Source of the DNA: Clostridia bacterium UC5.1-1D2
Lineage (GTDB): Bacteria; Bacillota; Clostridia; Lachnospirales; Lachnospiraceae
Assembly (NCBI GenBank): GCA_001304855.1
Contig: BBZN01000001.1
Coordinates: 124,001-188,000, forward strand
DNA length: 64,000 nt
Direction: 5' to 3'
Shown here one piece after another: positions 28,655 to 40,007 of the stretch. The position numbers and the translations under genes are program-made. The notes below the pieces were generated by a model. It was not told the DNA's origin. It searched no databases and saw nothing but the letters and a program-made list of their open reading frames with translations. Within the stretch, counting starts at the first letter, position 1, and each line of letters begins with the position of its first letter.

Positions 28655-29659
28655 GTGTAATTGAGACTTTAATTGACATCCCCGCCGAACATGAGAGAAA
28701 TGTCTGCGGACAGTTTGACGCTTACTTAAAAAAATAGAACGCACGCTCCACGTAACTATGATTGCCAGGGACGGGGAGATTAAGATTATCGGGCCGGAGC
28801 AGACCATCAGACAGGCCAAGAGCGTGTTCCAGAACCTGATTGAACTTTCCAAGCGGGGCAATGCCATCACGGAGCAGAATGTGGACTATGCCCTGTCTCT
28901 GTCCTTCACGGAGAGCGACGGACAGATCCTGGAGATGGATAAGGATATTATCTGCCGCACCACAACAGGGAAGCCTGTTAAGCCAAAGACGCTGGGACAG
29001 AAGAATTACGTGGACGCCATACGCAAGAAGATGATTGTATTCGGCATCGGGCCGGCAGGCACAGGCAAGACCTACCTTGCTATGGCCATGGCCATCCAGG
29101 CCTTCAAGAACGGGGAGGTGGGCCGGATTATCCTGACCCGTCCTGCCATAGAGGCGGGAGAGAAGCTGGGCTTTCTGCCCGGCGACCTGCAGAGTAAAAT
29201 CGATCCCTACCTGCGGCCTCTTTACGACGCCCTGTACCAGATTATGGGAGCGGAGAGTTTTCTTCACAACTCGGAGAAGGGGCTTATAGAGGTGGCTCCC
29301 CTGGCCTACATGAGAGGACGCACCCTGGATAACGCCTATATTATACTGGACGAGGCTCAGAACACCACCCCCGCCCAGATGAAGATGTTTCTCACAAGAA
29401 TCGGATTCGGTTCCAAGGTGATTGTCACGGCGACCGCACCCAGAAGGACCTGCCTTCAGGCGCGGTGTCCGGGCTGGATACGGCTCTGAAGGTTCTGAAG
29501 CGCATTGACGATATAGGCTTCTGCTACCTGACCAGCTCCGACGTGGTGCGTCACCCTCTGGTGCAGAAAATTGTACAGGCTTACGACGCCTACGAGCAGA
29601 AAAACACACCGCCGCCTTCTGCCGACCGCAGAGGGCGCAGGCGGAATGAGCGGTCTTAA
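28651..29659 (+). CDS. phoH: PhoH-like NTPase (two frameshifts)
   Basis: About 336 residues once repaired. The ATG at 28651 overlaps the yqfD stop. N-terminal KH-like region (IKIIGPEQTIRQAKSVFQNL), then the ATPase core with Walker A GPAGTGKTYLA, RPAIEAGEKLGFLPGDL, Walker B YIILDEAQNTTPAQMKMFLT and TGDRTQKDLP. One A is missing at about 28737 in an A run, and one G at about 29430. PhoH proteins are RNA-associated NTPases, often linked to YbeY. The C-terminal tail (NTPPPSADRRGRRRNERS) is basic and unstructured. Confidence 0.94.
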
Positions 29660-29683
29660 TCAGGCCGCAGGAGAGGAATACCT

Positions 29684-30179
29684 ATGACAATATCCATCGA
29701 ATACGAAGCGGAAAAAAACTGGAGCTTCCCTGGGAGGAGATTATCCGGGAGACGGTTCTGGCCTCCCTGGATTATGAGCAGTGCCCTTACGAAGCGGAGG
29801 TTAATGTGATACTCACCGACGATGAAGCCTCCGGGAGATCAACAGGGAGCACCGGAACATCGACGCTCCCACAGATGTGCTCTCCTTTCCTCTGGTGGAT
29901 TATGAATCCCCCTCGGATTTTGACCATGTGGAGGAGGCGGTGGAGGATTACTTCAACCCTGAGACAGGGGAGCTGATGCTGGGAGATATTGTGATTTCCG
30001 TAGACAAGGTGGAGGAACAGGCGGAGAAATACGGCCATTCCCAGACCAGGGAGCTGGCGTTTCTGGTAGCTCACAGCATGCTGCACCTGTGCGGCTATGA
30101 CCATATGGAGGACGGAGAGCGGGCCGTGATGGAGCAGCGCCAGGCAGATATTTTGGAGACCAGGGGGTACGTAAGATGA
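29684..30179 (+). CDS. ybeY: Endoribonuclease YbeY (two frameshifts)
   Basis: About 165 residues once repaired. A zinc-dependent RNase for 16S rRNA maturation and ribosome quality control. The metal motif HSMLHLCGYDH (HX3HX5H) is at about residue 133. NIDAPTDVLSFPL and GDIVISVDK are conserved. The ATG at 29684 follows AGGAGAGGAAT. One A is missing at about 29716 and one C at about 29832. The stop overlaps the next start (ATGA at 30176). Confidence 0.95.
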
Positions 30180-31330
30180 GAAAAGGACTTAAGTTTGCGG
30201 CAATACTCATAGCGGCGGCCGGTCTGCTGGCCGGCTGTGCCAGAGAAGCGTCGGTGGAGGTGGCTGAAACTTCAACTGCGCCTTCTGCCGCTGCCCAAAC
30301 TGAGCCCGAGATCTTTATCCGATCCGACGGGGAGGAGGCCCCTGATCCGGGAAAGCCGGATTACTATCTGCCTGAGGAGCGGGTGGAGGAGAACGGGATG
30401 ATAAGAAGCCATCTCACCGGGCAGATGGTGAGCGCTCTCCAGGGAAACCGCCGGCCTTTGGCAGTGATGATGAGCAATGACAAGGAGGCCCGGCCCCAGT
30501 ACGGAATCAACCGGGCGGGAGTGGTCTATGAGGCGCCTGTGGAGGGCGGCATGAACCGGTATATGTCCCTCATTGAAACCTATGACGATCTGGAGCGCAT
30601 TGGCTCTGTGCGCAGCTGCCGCACCTACTACACGTATTTTGCCAGGGAGTTTGACGCGATCTATGCTCATTACGGTCAGAGCACATTTGCCAGGCCCTAC
30701 CTGGATAACGTGGACAATATCAACGGCCTTGACGGTATCGGAACTACGGCTTATTACAGAAGCAGCGATAAGAAGTCCCCTCACAATGCCTACACCAGCG
30801 GGGACCGGATTCACAAATCCATAGAGAAGCTGGGATATTCCCAGGAGTATGACCCTTCCTACCAGGGGCATTATCTCTTTGCCAGGGACGGCCGGGAGGC
30901 TGTGCTGGATCAGCGGCCGGGGGCGATGGACGCCTGGACGCTGAAGCCGGGATATGATTTGAACAAGGCATATTTTTTGTATGATGAGAGCGACGGACTG
31001 TATCACCGCTACCAGTACGGCGGCGTTCATGAGGGAAGCGAAGGCCCTGTTACCGCCAAGAATGTGGTGTTCCAGTACTGCCAGTCAGGCTACTATGCCA
31101 CCACGGAGTATATTGCTTTTAATGTACATACCACAGAATGTGGTTTTTTTATGACAAACGGCAAAGCTATCCCCATCAACTGGGAGAAGGACGGGGAGTT
31201 TGGTGTGACCCATTATTATGATCTGGACCATAATGAGGTGGTTTTTAATCAGGGGCAGACCTGGATTTGCATTATATCTACAAGAGACTTTGACAAGTCG
31301 GAAATAATTGGAAAAGATGGAGCACAATAA
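30176..31330 (+). CDS. DUF3048 (YerB-like) lipoprotein
   Basis: 384 residues, intact. Start overlaps the ybeY stop. A lipoprotein signal ends in LLAGC (Cys21), then a Ser/Thr/Ala linker. The body carries RPLAVMMSNDKEARPQYGIN, VYEAPVEGGMNRYMSLIETY and RIGSVRSCRTYY, typical of DUF3048 proteins such as Bacillus YerB; the C-terminal part contains the HYYDLDHNEVVFNQGQTWIC segment. Exported and membrane-anchored; biochemical role unknown. The translational overlap with ybeY suggests one operon from yqfC to here. Confidence 0.9.
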   Translation: MRKGLKFAAILIAAAGLLAGCAREASVEVAETSTAPSAAAQTEPEIFIRSDGEEAPDPGKPDYYLPEERVEENGMIRSHLTGQMVSALQGNRRPLAVMMSNDKEARPQYGINRAGVVYEAPVEGGMNRYMSLIETYDDLERIGSVRSCRTYYTYFAREFDAIYAHYGQSTFARPYLDNVDNINGLDGIGTTAYYRSSDKKSPHNAYTSGDRIHKSIEKLGYSQEYDPSYQGHYLFARDGREAVLDQRPGAMDAWTLKPGYDLNKAYFLYDESDGLYHRYQYGGVHEGSEGPVTAKNVVFQYCQSGYYATTEYIAFNVHTTECGFFMTNGKAIPINWEKDGEFGVTHYYDLDHNEVVFNQGQTWICIISTRDFDKSEIIGKDGAQ

Positions 31331-31336
31331 AGAGAT

Positions 31337-33021
31337 ATGAATCCTACTGTGAAAGCTTCCAAGAGGAAAAAGCAGAAGGCCGCCAACTTTGTAATACAGG
31401 GCGGCATTCTGGCCATGGCAGGCATTCTGGTACGCATCATCGGCATGCTGTACCGGATGCCTCTTAATGATATCATAGGGAAACAGGGAAATGGATATTA
31501 TACCTCTGCCTTTAATGTGTATAATATCCTTTTAATCCTGTCCTCCTACAGTATGCCTGTGGCTGTGTCAAAGATGATATCCACCCGGATGGCAAAAGGA
31601 GAATACAGAAACTGCAGCCGCATTCTAAAAGCGGCTCTTATTTATGCCACCATCGTGGGAGCGGCGGCAGCCTTGTGCTGTGGTTCGGAGCAGATTTATT
31701 TGCAGAGCTGATAAAGATGCCTCTCAGCCGGTTTGCCCTTAAAACCCTGGCCCCCACAGTCTGGATTATGGCGTATCTCGGGGTCCTGAGAGGATATTTT
31801 CAGGGGACGGGCTCCATGGTGCCTACTGCGGTATCTCAGATACTGGAGCAGATTGTCAATGCAGTGGTCAGCGTGGCGGCTGCCGGAGCGCTGTTTCACG
31901 CAGGCGCTTCCATGAGCGGACATAAAGACTATTCCTACGCCCTGGGTGCAGCCGGAGGAACCATCGGCACAGGCGCAGGCGCTCTCACGGCCCTTATATT
32001 TTTTATCTGTCTCACTGCAGGCGGAAACCGGGAGCGGAGAGCCCTTGTCCTGCAGGACAGGACCAGAAGGAGGGAGAGTTACCGGCGGCTGATGTATATT
32101 CTTACCATCACCGTACTGCCCATTGTGATCAGCAGCGGCATCTATAACTGTTCCAATGTGGTGGACAACTATCTCTTCGGCCAGGGAATGGCCCGCCTGG
32201 GATATAAAGAGGAGGTGATTGCCACCTCTCTGGGAGCGCTGGGGCAGTATCAGCTGCTGTTTAATATTCCGGTGGCGGTGTCCAACGCGCTGTCCTCCTC
32301 CCTGATTCCCGCGCTGTCCCGCTCTGTGTCCAACAGGAACAGACAGGAGAAGCTGGAACGCATCGGGACTTCCATACGCTTTTCGCTGCTGGTGGGCATA
32401 CCTGCGGCGGTAGGGATTACGGCCCTGGCCAGGCCCGTATGCAATCTGCTGTTTATCAGCGAGGACAACAGCATGCTCATACGGCTCTCCATGGCCGGTT
32501 CTCTGGCAGTGGTGTTCTATTCCTTATCCACCGTCACAAATGCCATTCTCCAGGGGCTTAATCACATGGAGCTGCCTATCCGCCATGCGGTGGCCGCCCT
32601 GATTATCCATGTGGGCGTGCTGGAGGTGTTCCTCATGGTGTTCAAACTGGGAATCTACAGCCTGGTTTTTGCCAATATTATATTTGCCTTTGTGATGTGC
32701 GTCCTGAACGGACGGGCTATTGCAAGGCATACCAGATACAGGCAGGAGATCAGGAAAACCTTTGTCCTGCCCTCGATCTGCGCCCTGATTATGGGCGGAG
32801 TTTCCTATGGCGTGTACCGCCTGATCTACGGGGTTCTGCCGGACAGGCTTATGAAGGGCCGGCTGGGGATGGCGGTTGTGGTGCTGCCGTCGGTGGCGGC
32901 GGCAATCGTGGTCTATGGGCTTCTGCTCATCCGGCTCCATGCACTGGACGAGAAGGAGCTCAAGGGAATGCCGGGCGGAAGAAAGCTTGTCAGGCTTCTG
33001 AAGAAAATACGTGTGCTGTAA
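31337..33021 (+). CDS. SpoVB/MurJ-like lipid flippase (one frameshift)
   Basis: About 561 residues once repaired, with about 14 membrane segments of the MOP superfamily. FVIQGGILAMAGILVRIIGM, then YRMPLNDIIGKQGNGYY and SYSMPVAVSKMIS, matches the SpoVB / polysaccharide_synt group, which moves lipid-linked peptidoglycan or polysaccharide precursors across the membrane. One base is missing at about 31676 (restores ALVLWFGADLFAELI). The ATG at 31337 lies 6 bases after the DUF3048 stop. The sporulation context (yqfCD upstream) favours an SpoVB-like role in spore cortex, though a general flippase is possible. Confidence 0.88.
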
Positions 33022-33069
33022 AAAGATAAGTATTCATAAAATGCTCCTTGGGGGAGAGGACCGGAGGAA

Positions 33070-33830
33070 ATGAGATTCATGAAAACGTGGGGAAAATGGG
33101 CGGGAGTCCTTCTGGCTGCCTGCGGCGGAACGGCTGCCGTCTGCCTGCTTATGGCCTGTCTGGTTTATCAGGGATACGTAATCCCAAACAACCGGTTTAT
33201 AGGAAAGGACAGTGTCACCGGATGTGATGTATCTCACTACCAGGGTGAAATTGACTGGGAAATTTTATCAAAACAGGATATAAGTTTTGTCTTTATAAAA
33301 GCAACCGAGGGGAGCAGCCATGTGGACGGCAGATTCCGGGAAAATTGGACGGGGGTGCAGAATACAAAGCTGAGAGCAGGCGCATATCATTTTTTCAGCT
33401 TTGAGAGCAGCGGGGCCGACCAGGCCCGGCACTTTATCCGGACAGTGGGAAGGGGACAGGGGATGCTTCCTCCGGTGGCAGATATTGAATTTTACGGAAA
33501 TTATCAGGAGGCGAGGCCGGATCGGCCGGAGTGAGGGCGGAACTGTCCGCATTTCTCTCTGCTGTGGAAGAGGAATATCAGGTGAAGCCCGTTATTTATA
33601 CTACGGAGGAGGCCTACAGCTATTTTATAAAAGGTTTCTTCGGGGACTATCCCCTGTGGATACGCAGTGTTGTCACCCGTCCCCGCATTGACAGAGACTG
33701 GACATTCTGGCAGTATACCAACCGCGGACAGCTGGAGGGCAGCGGCCTTGATGAAGGCAGTGAGAAGTATATCGACAGGAATGTCTTTTGGGGAACAGAG
33801 GAAGAATTGGATGAAATGCTGGCGCCATAA
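33070..33830 (+). CDS. Membrane-anchored GH25 lysozyme (one frameshift)
   Basis: About 253 residues once repaired. The ATG at 33070 follows GAGGACCGGAGGAA. An N-terminal membrane anchor or signal (about 12-38, VLLAACGGTAAVCLLMACLV) precedes a glycosyl hydrolase 25 domain: GCDVSHYQGEIDWE, FVFIKATEGSS, GAYHFFSFESSG, PVADIEFYG (catalytic Asp-x-Glu) and WTFWQYTNRGQ near the end. These cleave the glycan chain of peptidoglycan. One base is missing at about 33533 (restores PEVRAELSAFL). Probable wall remodelling enzyme. Confidence 0.92.
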
Positions 33831-33906
33831 AAAGGCGGCGGTTAAATAGCAGCAATAAATTAAAAAAATGTGATTAAAACAGCGCAGAAAGCAGATACTA
33901 ACCTTA

Positions 33907-33988
33907 GAGCGTATCTGAAAATTGCTTTCCGTCAGATGTGCGTCCCACAAAGTGGGGCGTGCAGATGGCGGGAATGAATTTTCAGACA
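33907..33988 (+). repeat. Palindromic intergenic repeat, full copy (C1)
   Basis: Two 37-base arms (33912-33948 and 33952-33988) match as inverted repeats at 27 of 37 positions, forming a long imperfect hairpin with a 3-base loop. The left arm starts GAGCGTATCTGAAAATTG and ends GCGTCCCAC. Half-copies lie at 40007 and 41881. Confidence 0.65.
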
Positions 33989-34027
33989 GGCCTGGCGGTT
34001 TATATTCCCCTGAGGAGGTTAGCGAAG

Positions 34028-34425
34028 ATGAAAAAGTTTTATACTGCTTGCTGCTGTTTGCAGTTACATCCATTGTATGTCTCGTCGTAGGCTACGGCAT
34101 CACCAGATACAGCCTGAGGCAGGAACAGGCAGTTCCAAATACAGTAATCGAGACTGAGACGGCTAACGATATAGGAGACAAGGCCGCCATGAACCAGGAG
34201 AACATAAAACCGGTTCTGGAAAGCAGCTCCCCGGCAGAGGAGTACTATCTTGTATCCGAGTCAGGGTTCCTTCTGGTATTCTGCAGCGACAGGAGCACCA
34301 TCTGCCTGTATACCCACATACCGGTTACTGATTTTCCGGAGAAGGAGCGGGCAAAGCTGATGGAGGGAATCTGGTTTCCCTCCATGATGGACGTGTATCA
34401 TTATCTGGAGTCTTTTACAAGTTAA
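34028..34425 (+). CDS. Small membrane-anchored protein of unknown function (one frameshift)
   Basis: About 132 residues once repaired. The ATG at 34028 follows GAGGAGG at a good distance. The first four codons read MKKF; one T is then missing in TTTT at about 34039, and the correct frame continues LYCLLLFAVTSIVCLVVGYG, a membrane anchor. The outer part ends YYLVSESGFLLVFCSDRSTI, then YTHIPVTDFPEKERAKLMEG and IWFPSMMDVYHYLESFTS. This end recalls the C-terminal domain of BofC-type sporulation proteins, but I would not assign it. Followed by a terminator. Confidence 0.65.
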
Positions 34426-34465
34426 AACTCAGATTATGGCAGATTGCAAGAGAAGCATGGGACTT

Positions 34466-34505
34466 AAAAATAACGCTACACTGTGCAGGTGAGGGCGTTA
34501 TTTTT
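34466..34505 (+). terminator. Terminator after the small membrane protein
   Basis: AAAAATAACGC (34466-34476) pairs with GCGTTATTTTT (34495-34505). Confidence 0.8.
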
Positions 34506-34537
34506 GATTTATGGGAAACGGTTCCTGTAAACCACAG

Positions 34538-34576
34538 CAGGAAACAGTTGAAATGTTTCCTGAAAACAGATAGAAT
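34538..34576 (+). promoter_or_regulatory. Promoter and overlapping inverted repeat of the flavoprotein pair
   Basis: TTGAAA at 34548-34553, a 17-base spacer, TAGAAT at 34571-34576. An 8-bp inverted repeat, CAGGAAAC (34538-34545) and GTTTCCTG (34555-34562), straddles the -35 box and could be an operator. Confidence 0.55.
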
Positions 34577-34618
34577 GAGGGATATACTTATACGAAGATT
34601 AAGGAGCCTGATATAAAG

Positions 34619-35873
34619 ATGAGCAGACAGATTGTGATTGTAGGCGGAGGGGCATCGGGACTTACGGCCGCCATCATGGGAGCCAGACTGGGCGCCAGGG
34701 TAACGCTGGTGGAGCACATGGACCGGGTGGGCAAAAAGATCCTTTCCACAGGAAACGGAAGGTGTAATCTGACGAACCTGCGCATGGAGGAGTCCTGCTA
34801 CCGGAGCGACGAGAAAGGGTTTCCCATGAGAGTGATAGGAGGGTTCGGGGTGGAGGAGACGCTGGGCTTTTTCAGAGAGCTGGGAATCGAGCCGAAAGAC
34901 AGAAACGGTTATGTCTACCCCAACTCCGATCAGGCCTCTTCGGTGCTGGACGTGCTCCTGTGGGAGGCCTCCCATGAGAGGGTGGATATACGCACTTCCT
35001 GCAAGGTGGAAACCATTGAATGGATAAAGGGGGAAAATAACTCTTTTTATTATAAAATCTGCACCACCCAGGGCATTTTCCGGGCGGACGCTCTGATTCT
35101 GGCCACAGGCTCCAGGCTGCGCCGTCCACAGGCTCCGACGGCAGCGGGTACGAGCTGGCCAAAAAGCTTGGGCACCGGGTGATCAAACCTCTCCCGGGTC
35201 TGGTGCAGCTCCGGTGCCAGGGGACTCTGTACAGGCAGCTGGCAGGCATTCGGACGGAGGCCAGGATTACTCTGCACATGGACGGCGTCAAGGGAAGGGT
35301 TCTGGCTGAGGACAGGGGAGAGCTGCAGCTCACCGATTACGGTTTGTCGGGTATTCCGGTGTTTCAAATCAGCCGTTTTGCCGCCAGGGCCCTGGAACAG
35401 GGAAAAAAGGTGGTGGCCCTCGTGGATTTCCTGCCGTCATGGCAGGAGGGGGAAAGCTTTGGCCTGTTAAAAAGGCGCGCCGCTCTGCTGAAGGATAAAA
35501 AAGTGGAGGAAATGTTTACCGGCCTTTTTAATAAAAAGCTGGCTGCTGTCCTCATCCGGCTTTCAGGCGTCAGCCTTCCAAGAAGGCGGGAGAGCTGACG
35601 GGAAAAGAGCTGGGCAGGCTCCTCTCACAGATGAAGTCCTATGAGGCCATTGTCATGAGCGTGAATCCCTTTGCCAACGCCCAGGTCTGCTGCGGGGGCG
35701 TGGATACCAGGGAGATCGATCCCTCCACTATGGAATCCAGGCTTAAGAAAAATCTGTATCTCACAGGAGAGCTCCTGGATGTGGACGGTATCTGCGGCGG
35801 ATACAACCTTCAGTTTGCGTGGTCCAGCGGCGCGCTGGCCGGAAGGGCGGCGGCAGGGGAGGTGAGCCGGTGA
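34619..35873 (+). CDS. HI0933/BaiN-family flavoprotein (two frameshifts)
   Basis: About 418 residues once repaired. The ATG at 34619 follows AAGGAG. Dinucleotide-binding motif IVIVGGGASGLTAAIMGARL at the N-terminus, then GKKILSTGNGRCNLTN, the hallmark of the HI0933-like family that includes BaiN of Clostridium scindens. C-terminal VCCGGVDTREIDPSTMESR and GELLDVDGICGGYNLQFAWS are conserved. Single bases are missing at about 35115 and 35584. The substrate is not evident; a bile-acid role should not be assumed. The stop overlaps the GTG start of the next flavoprotein. Confidence 0.9.
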
Positions 35874-37480
35874 TTCGTATTAATCAGCTGAAAATGCCCC
35901 TGGGCCACAGCCCGCAGGAGCTTCTTGAAGGGGGGCAAACATCCTCCGGGTCCCGGCGTCGGATATAGAAACTTTAAATATTGTAAAGCAGTCCATTGAC
36001 GCCAGAAAGAAACCGGACATTCGTTACAGTTACGTTGTTGATATAAGGCTGAAGAACTTTGGGGGAAGAAGGAGGAGGGACTGGTAAAAAAACTCAGAAA
36101 CAGGGATGTACTGGTTCAGAGGGATAAAGCTTACCTCCTTCCCGAACCGGGAACCCGCCCCTTGTCCCATGCTCCGGTTATCATAGGAGCAGGCCCGGCC
36201 GGCCTGTTCTGCGGGCTGGCTTTGGCGAGAAAGGGATACAGGCCCCTTATCCTTGAGCGGGGGGAGGACGTGGACGCCAGAGCTGCCCGGGTTGCGGCAT
36301 TCTGGGAGACGGGAAAACTTAATCCTTCCTCAAACGTCCAGTTTGGAGAAGGCGGGGCAGGGACGTCCGACGGAAAACTGAACACTCTGGTGAAGGACAG
36401 CTTCGGCAGGAACAGGGAGGTGCTTCGGATTCTGGTGGAATTCGGCGCAGATCCCTCTATTCTCTATGTAAATAAGCCCCACATCGGCACAGATGTCCTC
36501 AGCTCCATTGTAAAAAATATCCGCTGCGAAATTGAACGTCTGGGGGGAGAAGTGCGGTTTTTAACCCAGGTTACGGATTTTGTGCTGGAGGGTGGCCGGC
36601 TTACAGCCGTTGTCACCGAATCGGGAGAACGGATTCAGACCCAGGCGGTGGTTCTGGCAGCGGGACACAGCGCCAGAGATACCTTTGAACAGCTTCTGGA
36701 GAGAGGGGTTCCCATGGAGCCCAAGGCATTTGCCCTGGGGCTTCGGGTGCAGCACCCCCAGAAGCTGATTAATATGAGCCAGTACGGAATGGAGGAGTGC
36801 AGGGAGCTGGGGCCTGCCAGCTACAAGGTGACAAAGCAGACAGAAGAGGGCCGGGGCGTCTATTCCTTCTGTATGTGTCCCGGAGGGTATGTGGTCAATT
36901 CCTCCTCAGAGCCTGGCCGCCTTGCGGTAAACGGGATGAGTTACCATGACCGGGCCGGGGAAAACGCCAACAGCGCCCTTATTGTCACTGTGACAACCGG
37001 GGATTTCCCTGAGACGGAGCCGGGAAGGGAAGCCCTGGCAGGCGTTATGTTCCAGAGAAATCTGGAAGAAAAGGCCTATGCCTGGGAAAAGGGAAGATTC
37101 CTGTACAGCTCTACGGAGATTTTAGGGAAAACCGCATCTCCACAGGCTTTGGGCAGGTGGCGCCTGCCTTTAAAGGGCAGTACGCTTTTGCAAATCTCAG
37201 GCAGCTTCTTCCTGAGAGCATTTCCCGGGCTCTCCTGGAGGCCATGGGGAGCTTCGGACATATGATTGCAGGATTTGACCGGCCTGACGCCGTGTTGGCG
37301 GGGATTGAAAGCCGGACCTCCTCCCCGCTGCGGATTCCCAGGGACGAACATATGGAGAGCCCTGTAAGGGGACTCTTTCCATGCGGGGAGGGAGCCGGGT
37401 ATGCCGGCGGGATTACCTCCGCAGCTATGGACGGCTTAAAGACCGGGGAGGAGCTCATCCGCAGATTTGCTCCATTTTAG
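35870..37480 (+). CDS. FAD-dependent dehydrogenase, COG2509 type (three frameshifts)
   Basis: About 537 residues once repaired. The GTG at 35870 overlaps the preceding TGA (GTGA). The N-terminal domain, MIRINQLKMPLGHSPQELLE, then ILRVPASDIETLNIVKQSID, is typical; the FAD motif VIIGAGPAGLFCGLALARKG follows, then NVQFGEGGAGTSDGKLNT and the C-terminal LFPCGEGAGYAGGITSAAMD. Single bases or short G runs are missing at about 35937, 36061 and 37128. Predicted oxidoreductase of unknown substrate, widespread in Firmicutes. Co-expressed with the BaiN-like protein. Confidence 0.9.
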
Positions 37481-37501
37481 AATTTCTTAATGCGATAGAA
37501 A

Positions 37502-37530
37502 TTGACGGAGCCTTTAAATTGGTGTAAGAT
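37502..37530 (+). promoter_or_regulatory. Promoter of proB
   Basis: TTGACG at 37502-37507, a 17-base spacer, TAAGAT at 37525-37530. Confidence 0.6.
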
Positions 37531-37573
37531 AAACAGGAATCGCTTTTAAAAACAAGGAAAAAGGAGTATCGCA

Positions 37574-38436
37574 ATGGAGGACCAGGAACGCCGGAATCTG
37601 AAGGATAAAAAGCGGGTTGTGATAAAAATCGGATCTTCCTCCCTGACCCATCCTGAGACAGGGAGATGAACCTTATGAAGATAGAGAAGCTGGTACGGGT
37701 TATCAGCGATTTGCGGGGACAGGGAAAGGATGTGGTTCTGGTATCCTCCGGGGCCATTGCCGCAGGCAGGCAGGCTCTGGGGCATCACAAGCGGCCGGGG
37801 ACTCTGGCCGAAAAACAGGCCTTTGCTGCAGTGGGCCAGGCGCGCCTCATGATGGTGTATCAGAAGCTTTTTGCAGAGTACAACCAGACGGCGGCCCAGG
37901 TTCTTCTCACCAAGGACACCATGGTTAACGACGGTTCCAGGTACAACGCCCAGAATACCTTTGATGAGCTTTTGAATCTGGGAACCATCCCTGTTGTAAA
38001 TGAAAACGACACGGTGTCCACCTCGGAGATTCCCTATGTGGACAGCTTCGGCGATAATGACCGCCTTTCAGCTATTGTGGCGGCCCTCATCGGTGCGGAT
38101 CTGCTGATTCTGCTGTCCGATATTGACGGACTTTACACCGACGACCCCAGAAGCAACCCGGAAGCTGCCTTTATCAGCCTTGTGCCTGAGATCACGCCTG
38201 AGTTTCTCCGCATGGGCAAGGATACCTCTGGAAGCGATGTGGGAACCGGAGGCATGTCGGCCAAACTGGCGGCAGCCAGAATTGCCACAGACAGCGGCGC
38301 AGACATGGTGATTGCCAACGGCGATGAGGTGGAAGTGATTCTGGACATTATGGGAGGCGGCAAGAAGGGAACTTTGTTCCTGGCCCACCCTAACCTGGAT
38401 TTTGATTTGATGCAGTATCTCAGCAATGAATATTAA
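37574..38436 (+). CDS. proB: Glutamate 5-kinase ProB, short form (one frameshift)
   Basis: First step of proline synthesis. About 287 residues once repaired, so it has the amino-acid kinase domain but lacks the C-terminal PUA domain of the longer E. coli enzyme. RVVIKIGSSSLTHPETG, VVLVSSGAIAAGRQALG, NENDTVS and GTGGMSAKLAAARIATDSGA are conserved. The ATG at 37574 follows AAAGGAGTATCGCA. One G is missing at about 37670 (restores TGEMNLMKIEKL). proA follows after a DUF896 gene. Confidence 0.95.
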
Positions 38437-38459
38437 TCGGAAAGTGAAAGAGGAGCAGC

Positions 38460-38681
38460 ATGGACGTATCAAGAATTGACCGGATTAACGAACTTTACCA
38501 CAAATCCCAGTCCGTAGGCTTAAGCCAGGAGGAGAAGGAAGAACAGGCCAGACTCCGCAGGGAGTACATTGCGGCTATCCGCGGAAATTTAAGGGCCAAC
38601 CTGAATAATATATCCATCCGGGAAGAGGATGGGACCGTGACGGATTTGGGAAAGAAGTTCGGAGGAATCAAGGAAGTATAG
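38460..38681 (+). CDS. DUF896 (YnzC-like) protein
   Basis: 73 residues, intact. The ATG at 38460 follows GAGGAGC. The start MDVSRIDRINELYHKSQSVG, then LSQEEKEEQARLRREYI and GNLRANLNNI, is the DUF896/YnzC family. These small helical proteins are common in Firmicutes; in Bacillus ynzC belongs to an SOS-related operon, but here it sits between proB and proA and no LexA box precedes it. Function unknown. Confidence 0.9.
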   Translation: MDVSRIDRINELYHKSQSVGLSQEEKEEQARLRREYIAAIRGNLRANLNNISIREEDGTVTDLGKKFGGIKEV

Positions 38682-38765
38682 AGGAAAGAAAAGGCAGCTT
38701 GCAGTTTGTATCCTTCCGGAACACAGGGAGCCGGGGGACATGTCCGTAACAGGGAGGAGATAAGT

Positions 38766-40007
38766 ATGACATTAAACGAAATAGGCAGCCGCGCAAAAGA
38801 AGTTTCACGAATACTGAATACTCTGGGTTCCAGAGAGAAGAATATAGGATTGGAGGAGGCGGCCCGGGCCCTTCTGGACGGCGAGGAGGAGATTCTTACA
38901 GCCAACAGGGACGACTGCCGGAGGGCGGAGTCCCAGGGGATGAGCCAGGGGCTTCTGGATCGCTTAAAGCTTACTCCGGCCAGAGTCCAGGCCATGGCCG
39001 ACGGCCTTCTGCAGGTGGCTTCACTGGAGGATCCGGTAGGGGAAGTGCTGTCCATGAAGCTGCGGCCAAACGGCCTTCAGATTGGACAAAAGAGAGTGCC
39101 GTTAGGCGTTATCGGTATGATATATGAGGCCCGTCCCAATGTGACCGCAGATGCCTTCGGCCTCTGCTTCAAGTCCGGAAATGCGGTGATTTTAAAGGGA
39201 GGAAGCGACGCCATCAACTCCAACAAAGCCATTGTGGAATGCCTGCGTTCCGGTCTTGGCTGTGCAGGCCTGCCGGAGGATTCCCTTCAGCTTATCGAGG
39301 ATACCAGCCGGGAGACCACAAAGGAGCTGATGCGCCTTAACAGGTATATTGATGTTCTGATTCCCAGAGGGGGAGCGGGGCTTATAAAGACCGTGGTGGA
39401 GAACAGCACCATTCCTGTTATTGAGACAGGAACGGGCAACTGCCATATTTATGTAGATGAGACGGCTGAGTTTAACATGGCGCTGGACATTATCTTCAAC
39501 GCCAAAACCCAGAGAATCGGCGTATGCAACGCCTGTGAGTCTCTTCTGGTCCACAGGAGCATTGCCGAGGAATTTCTTCCCATGCTGAAGCAGCGGCTGG
39601 ATGAAAAGCAGGTGGAGATCCGCGGGGATGAAGCAGCATGCGCCATTGTACCCGGATTTGCCCGGGCTTCGGAGGAGGACTGGGGTAAGGAATATCTGGA
39701 TTATATCCTGTCCTTAAAATTGGTGGACTCGGTGGATGAGGCCGTCCGCCATATCAACACTTATAATACGGGCCATTCTGAGACGATTGTGACCTCAGAC
39801 TATTTTAACGCACAGAAATTTTTAAATGAGGTGGACGCAGCAGCCGTCTATGTCAACGCTTCCACACGGTTTACGGACGGTGAGGAGTTCGGCTTTGGGG
39901 CCGAGATAGGTATCAGCACCCAGAAACTTCATGCCAGAGGCCCTATGGGGCTGAAGGAGCTGACTACCACCAAGTATATTATTTACGGGGACGGCCAGAT
40001 CCGCTAG
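38766..40007 (+). CDS. proA: Glutamate-5-semialdehyde dehydrogenase ProA
   Basis: 413 residues, intact. NADPH-dependent reduction of glutamyl-5-phosphate, second step of proline synthesis. The ATG at 38766 follows AGGGAGGAGATAAGT. Conserved [40 protein letters not shown] and [13 protein letters not shown] with the catalytic Cys, and [20 protein letters not shown] near the C-terminus. Directly after the stop begins a copy of the GCGTGTCTGAAA repeat. Confidence 0.97.
   Translation: MTLNEIGSRAKEVSRILNTLGSREKNIGLEEAARALLDGEEEILTANRDDCRRAESQGMSQGLLDRLKLTPARVQAMADGLLQVASLEDPVGEVLSMKLRPNGLQIGQKRVPLGVIGMIYEARPNVTADAFGLCFKSGNAVILKGGSDAINSNKAIVECLRSGLGCAGLPEDSLQLIEDTSRETTKELMRLNRYIDVLIPRGGAGLIKTVVENSTIPVIETGTGNCHIYVDETAEFNMALDIIFNAKTQRIGVCNACESLLVHRSIAEEFLPMLKQRLDEKQVEIRGDEAACAIVPGFARASEEDWGKEYLDYILSLKLVDSVDEAVRHINTYNTGHSETIVTSDYFNAQKFLNEVDAAAVYVNASTRFTDGEEFGFGAEIGISTQKLHARGPMGLKELTTTKYIIYGDGQIR

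Noticed and set aside
33070-33830. GH25 lysozyme as a prophage endolysin
   Set aside because: It has a membrane anchor, and no holin or phage gene is near; a cell-wall enzyme fits better.
34619-35873. Bile-acid 7-dehydroxylation gene (baiN)
   Set aside because: The HI0933 family is broad and no other bai gene is present, so only the family is assigned.
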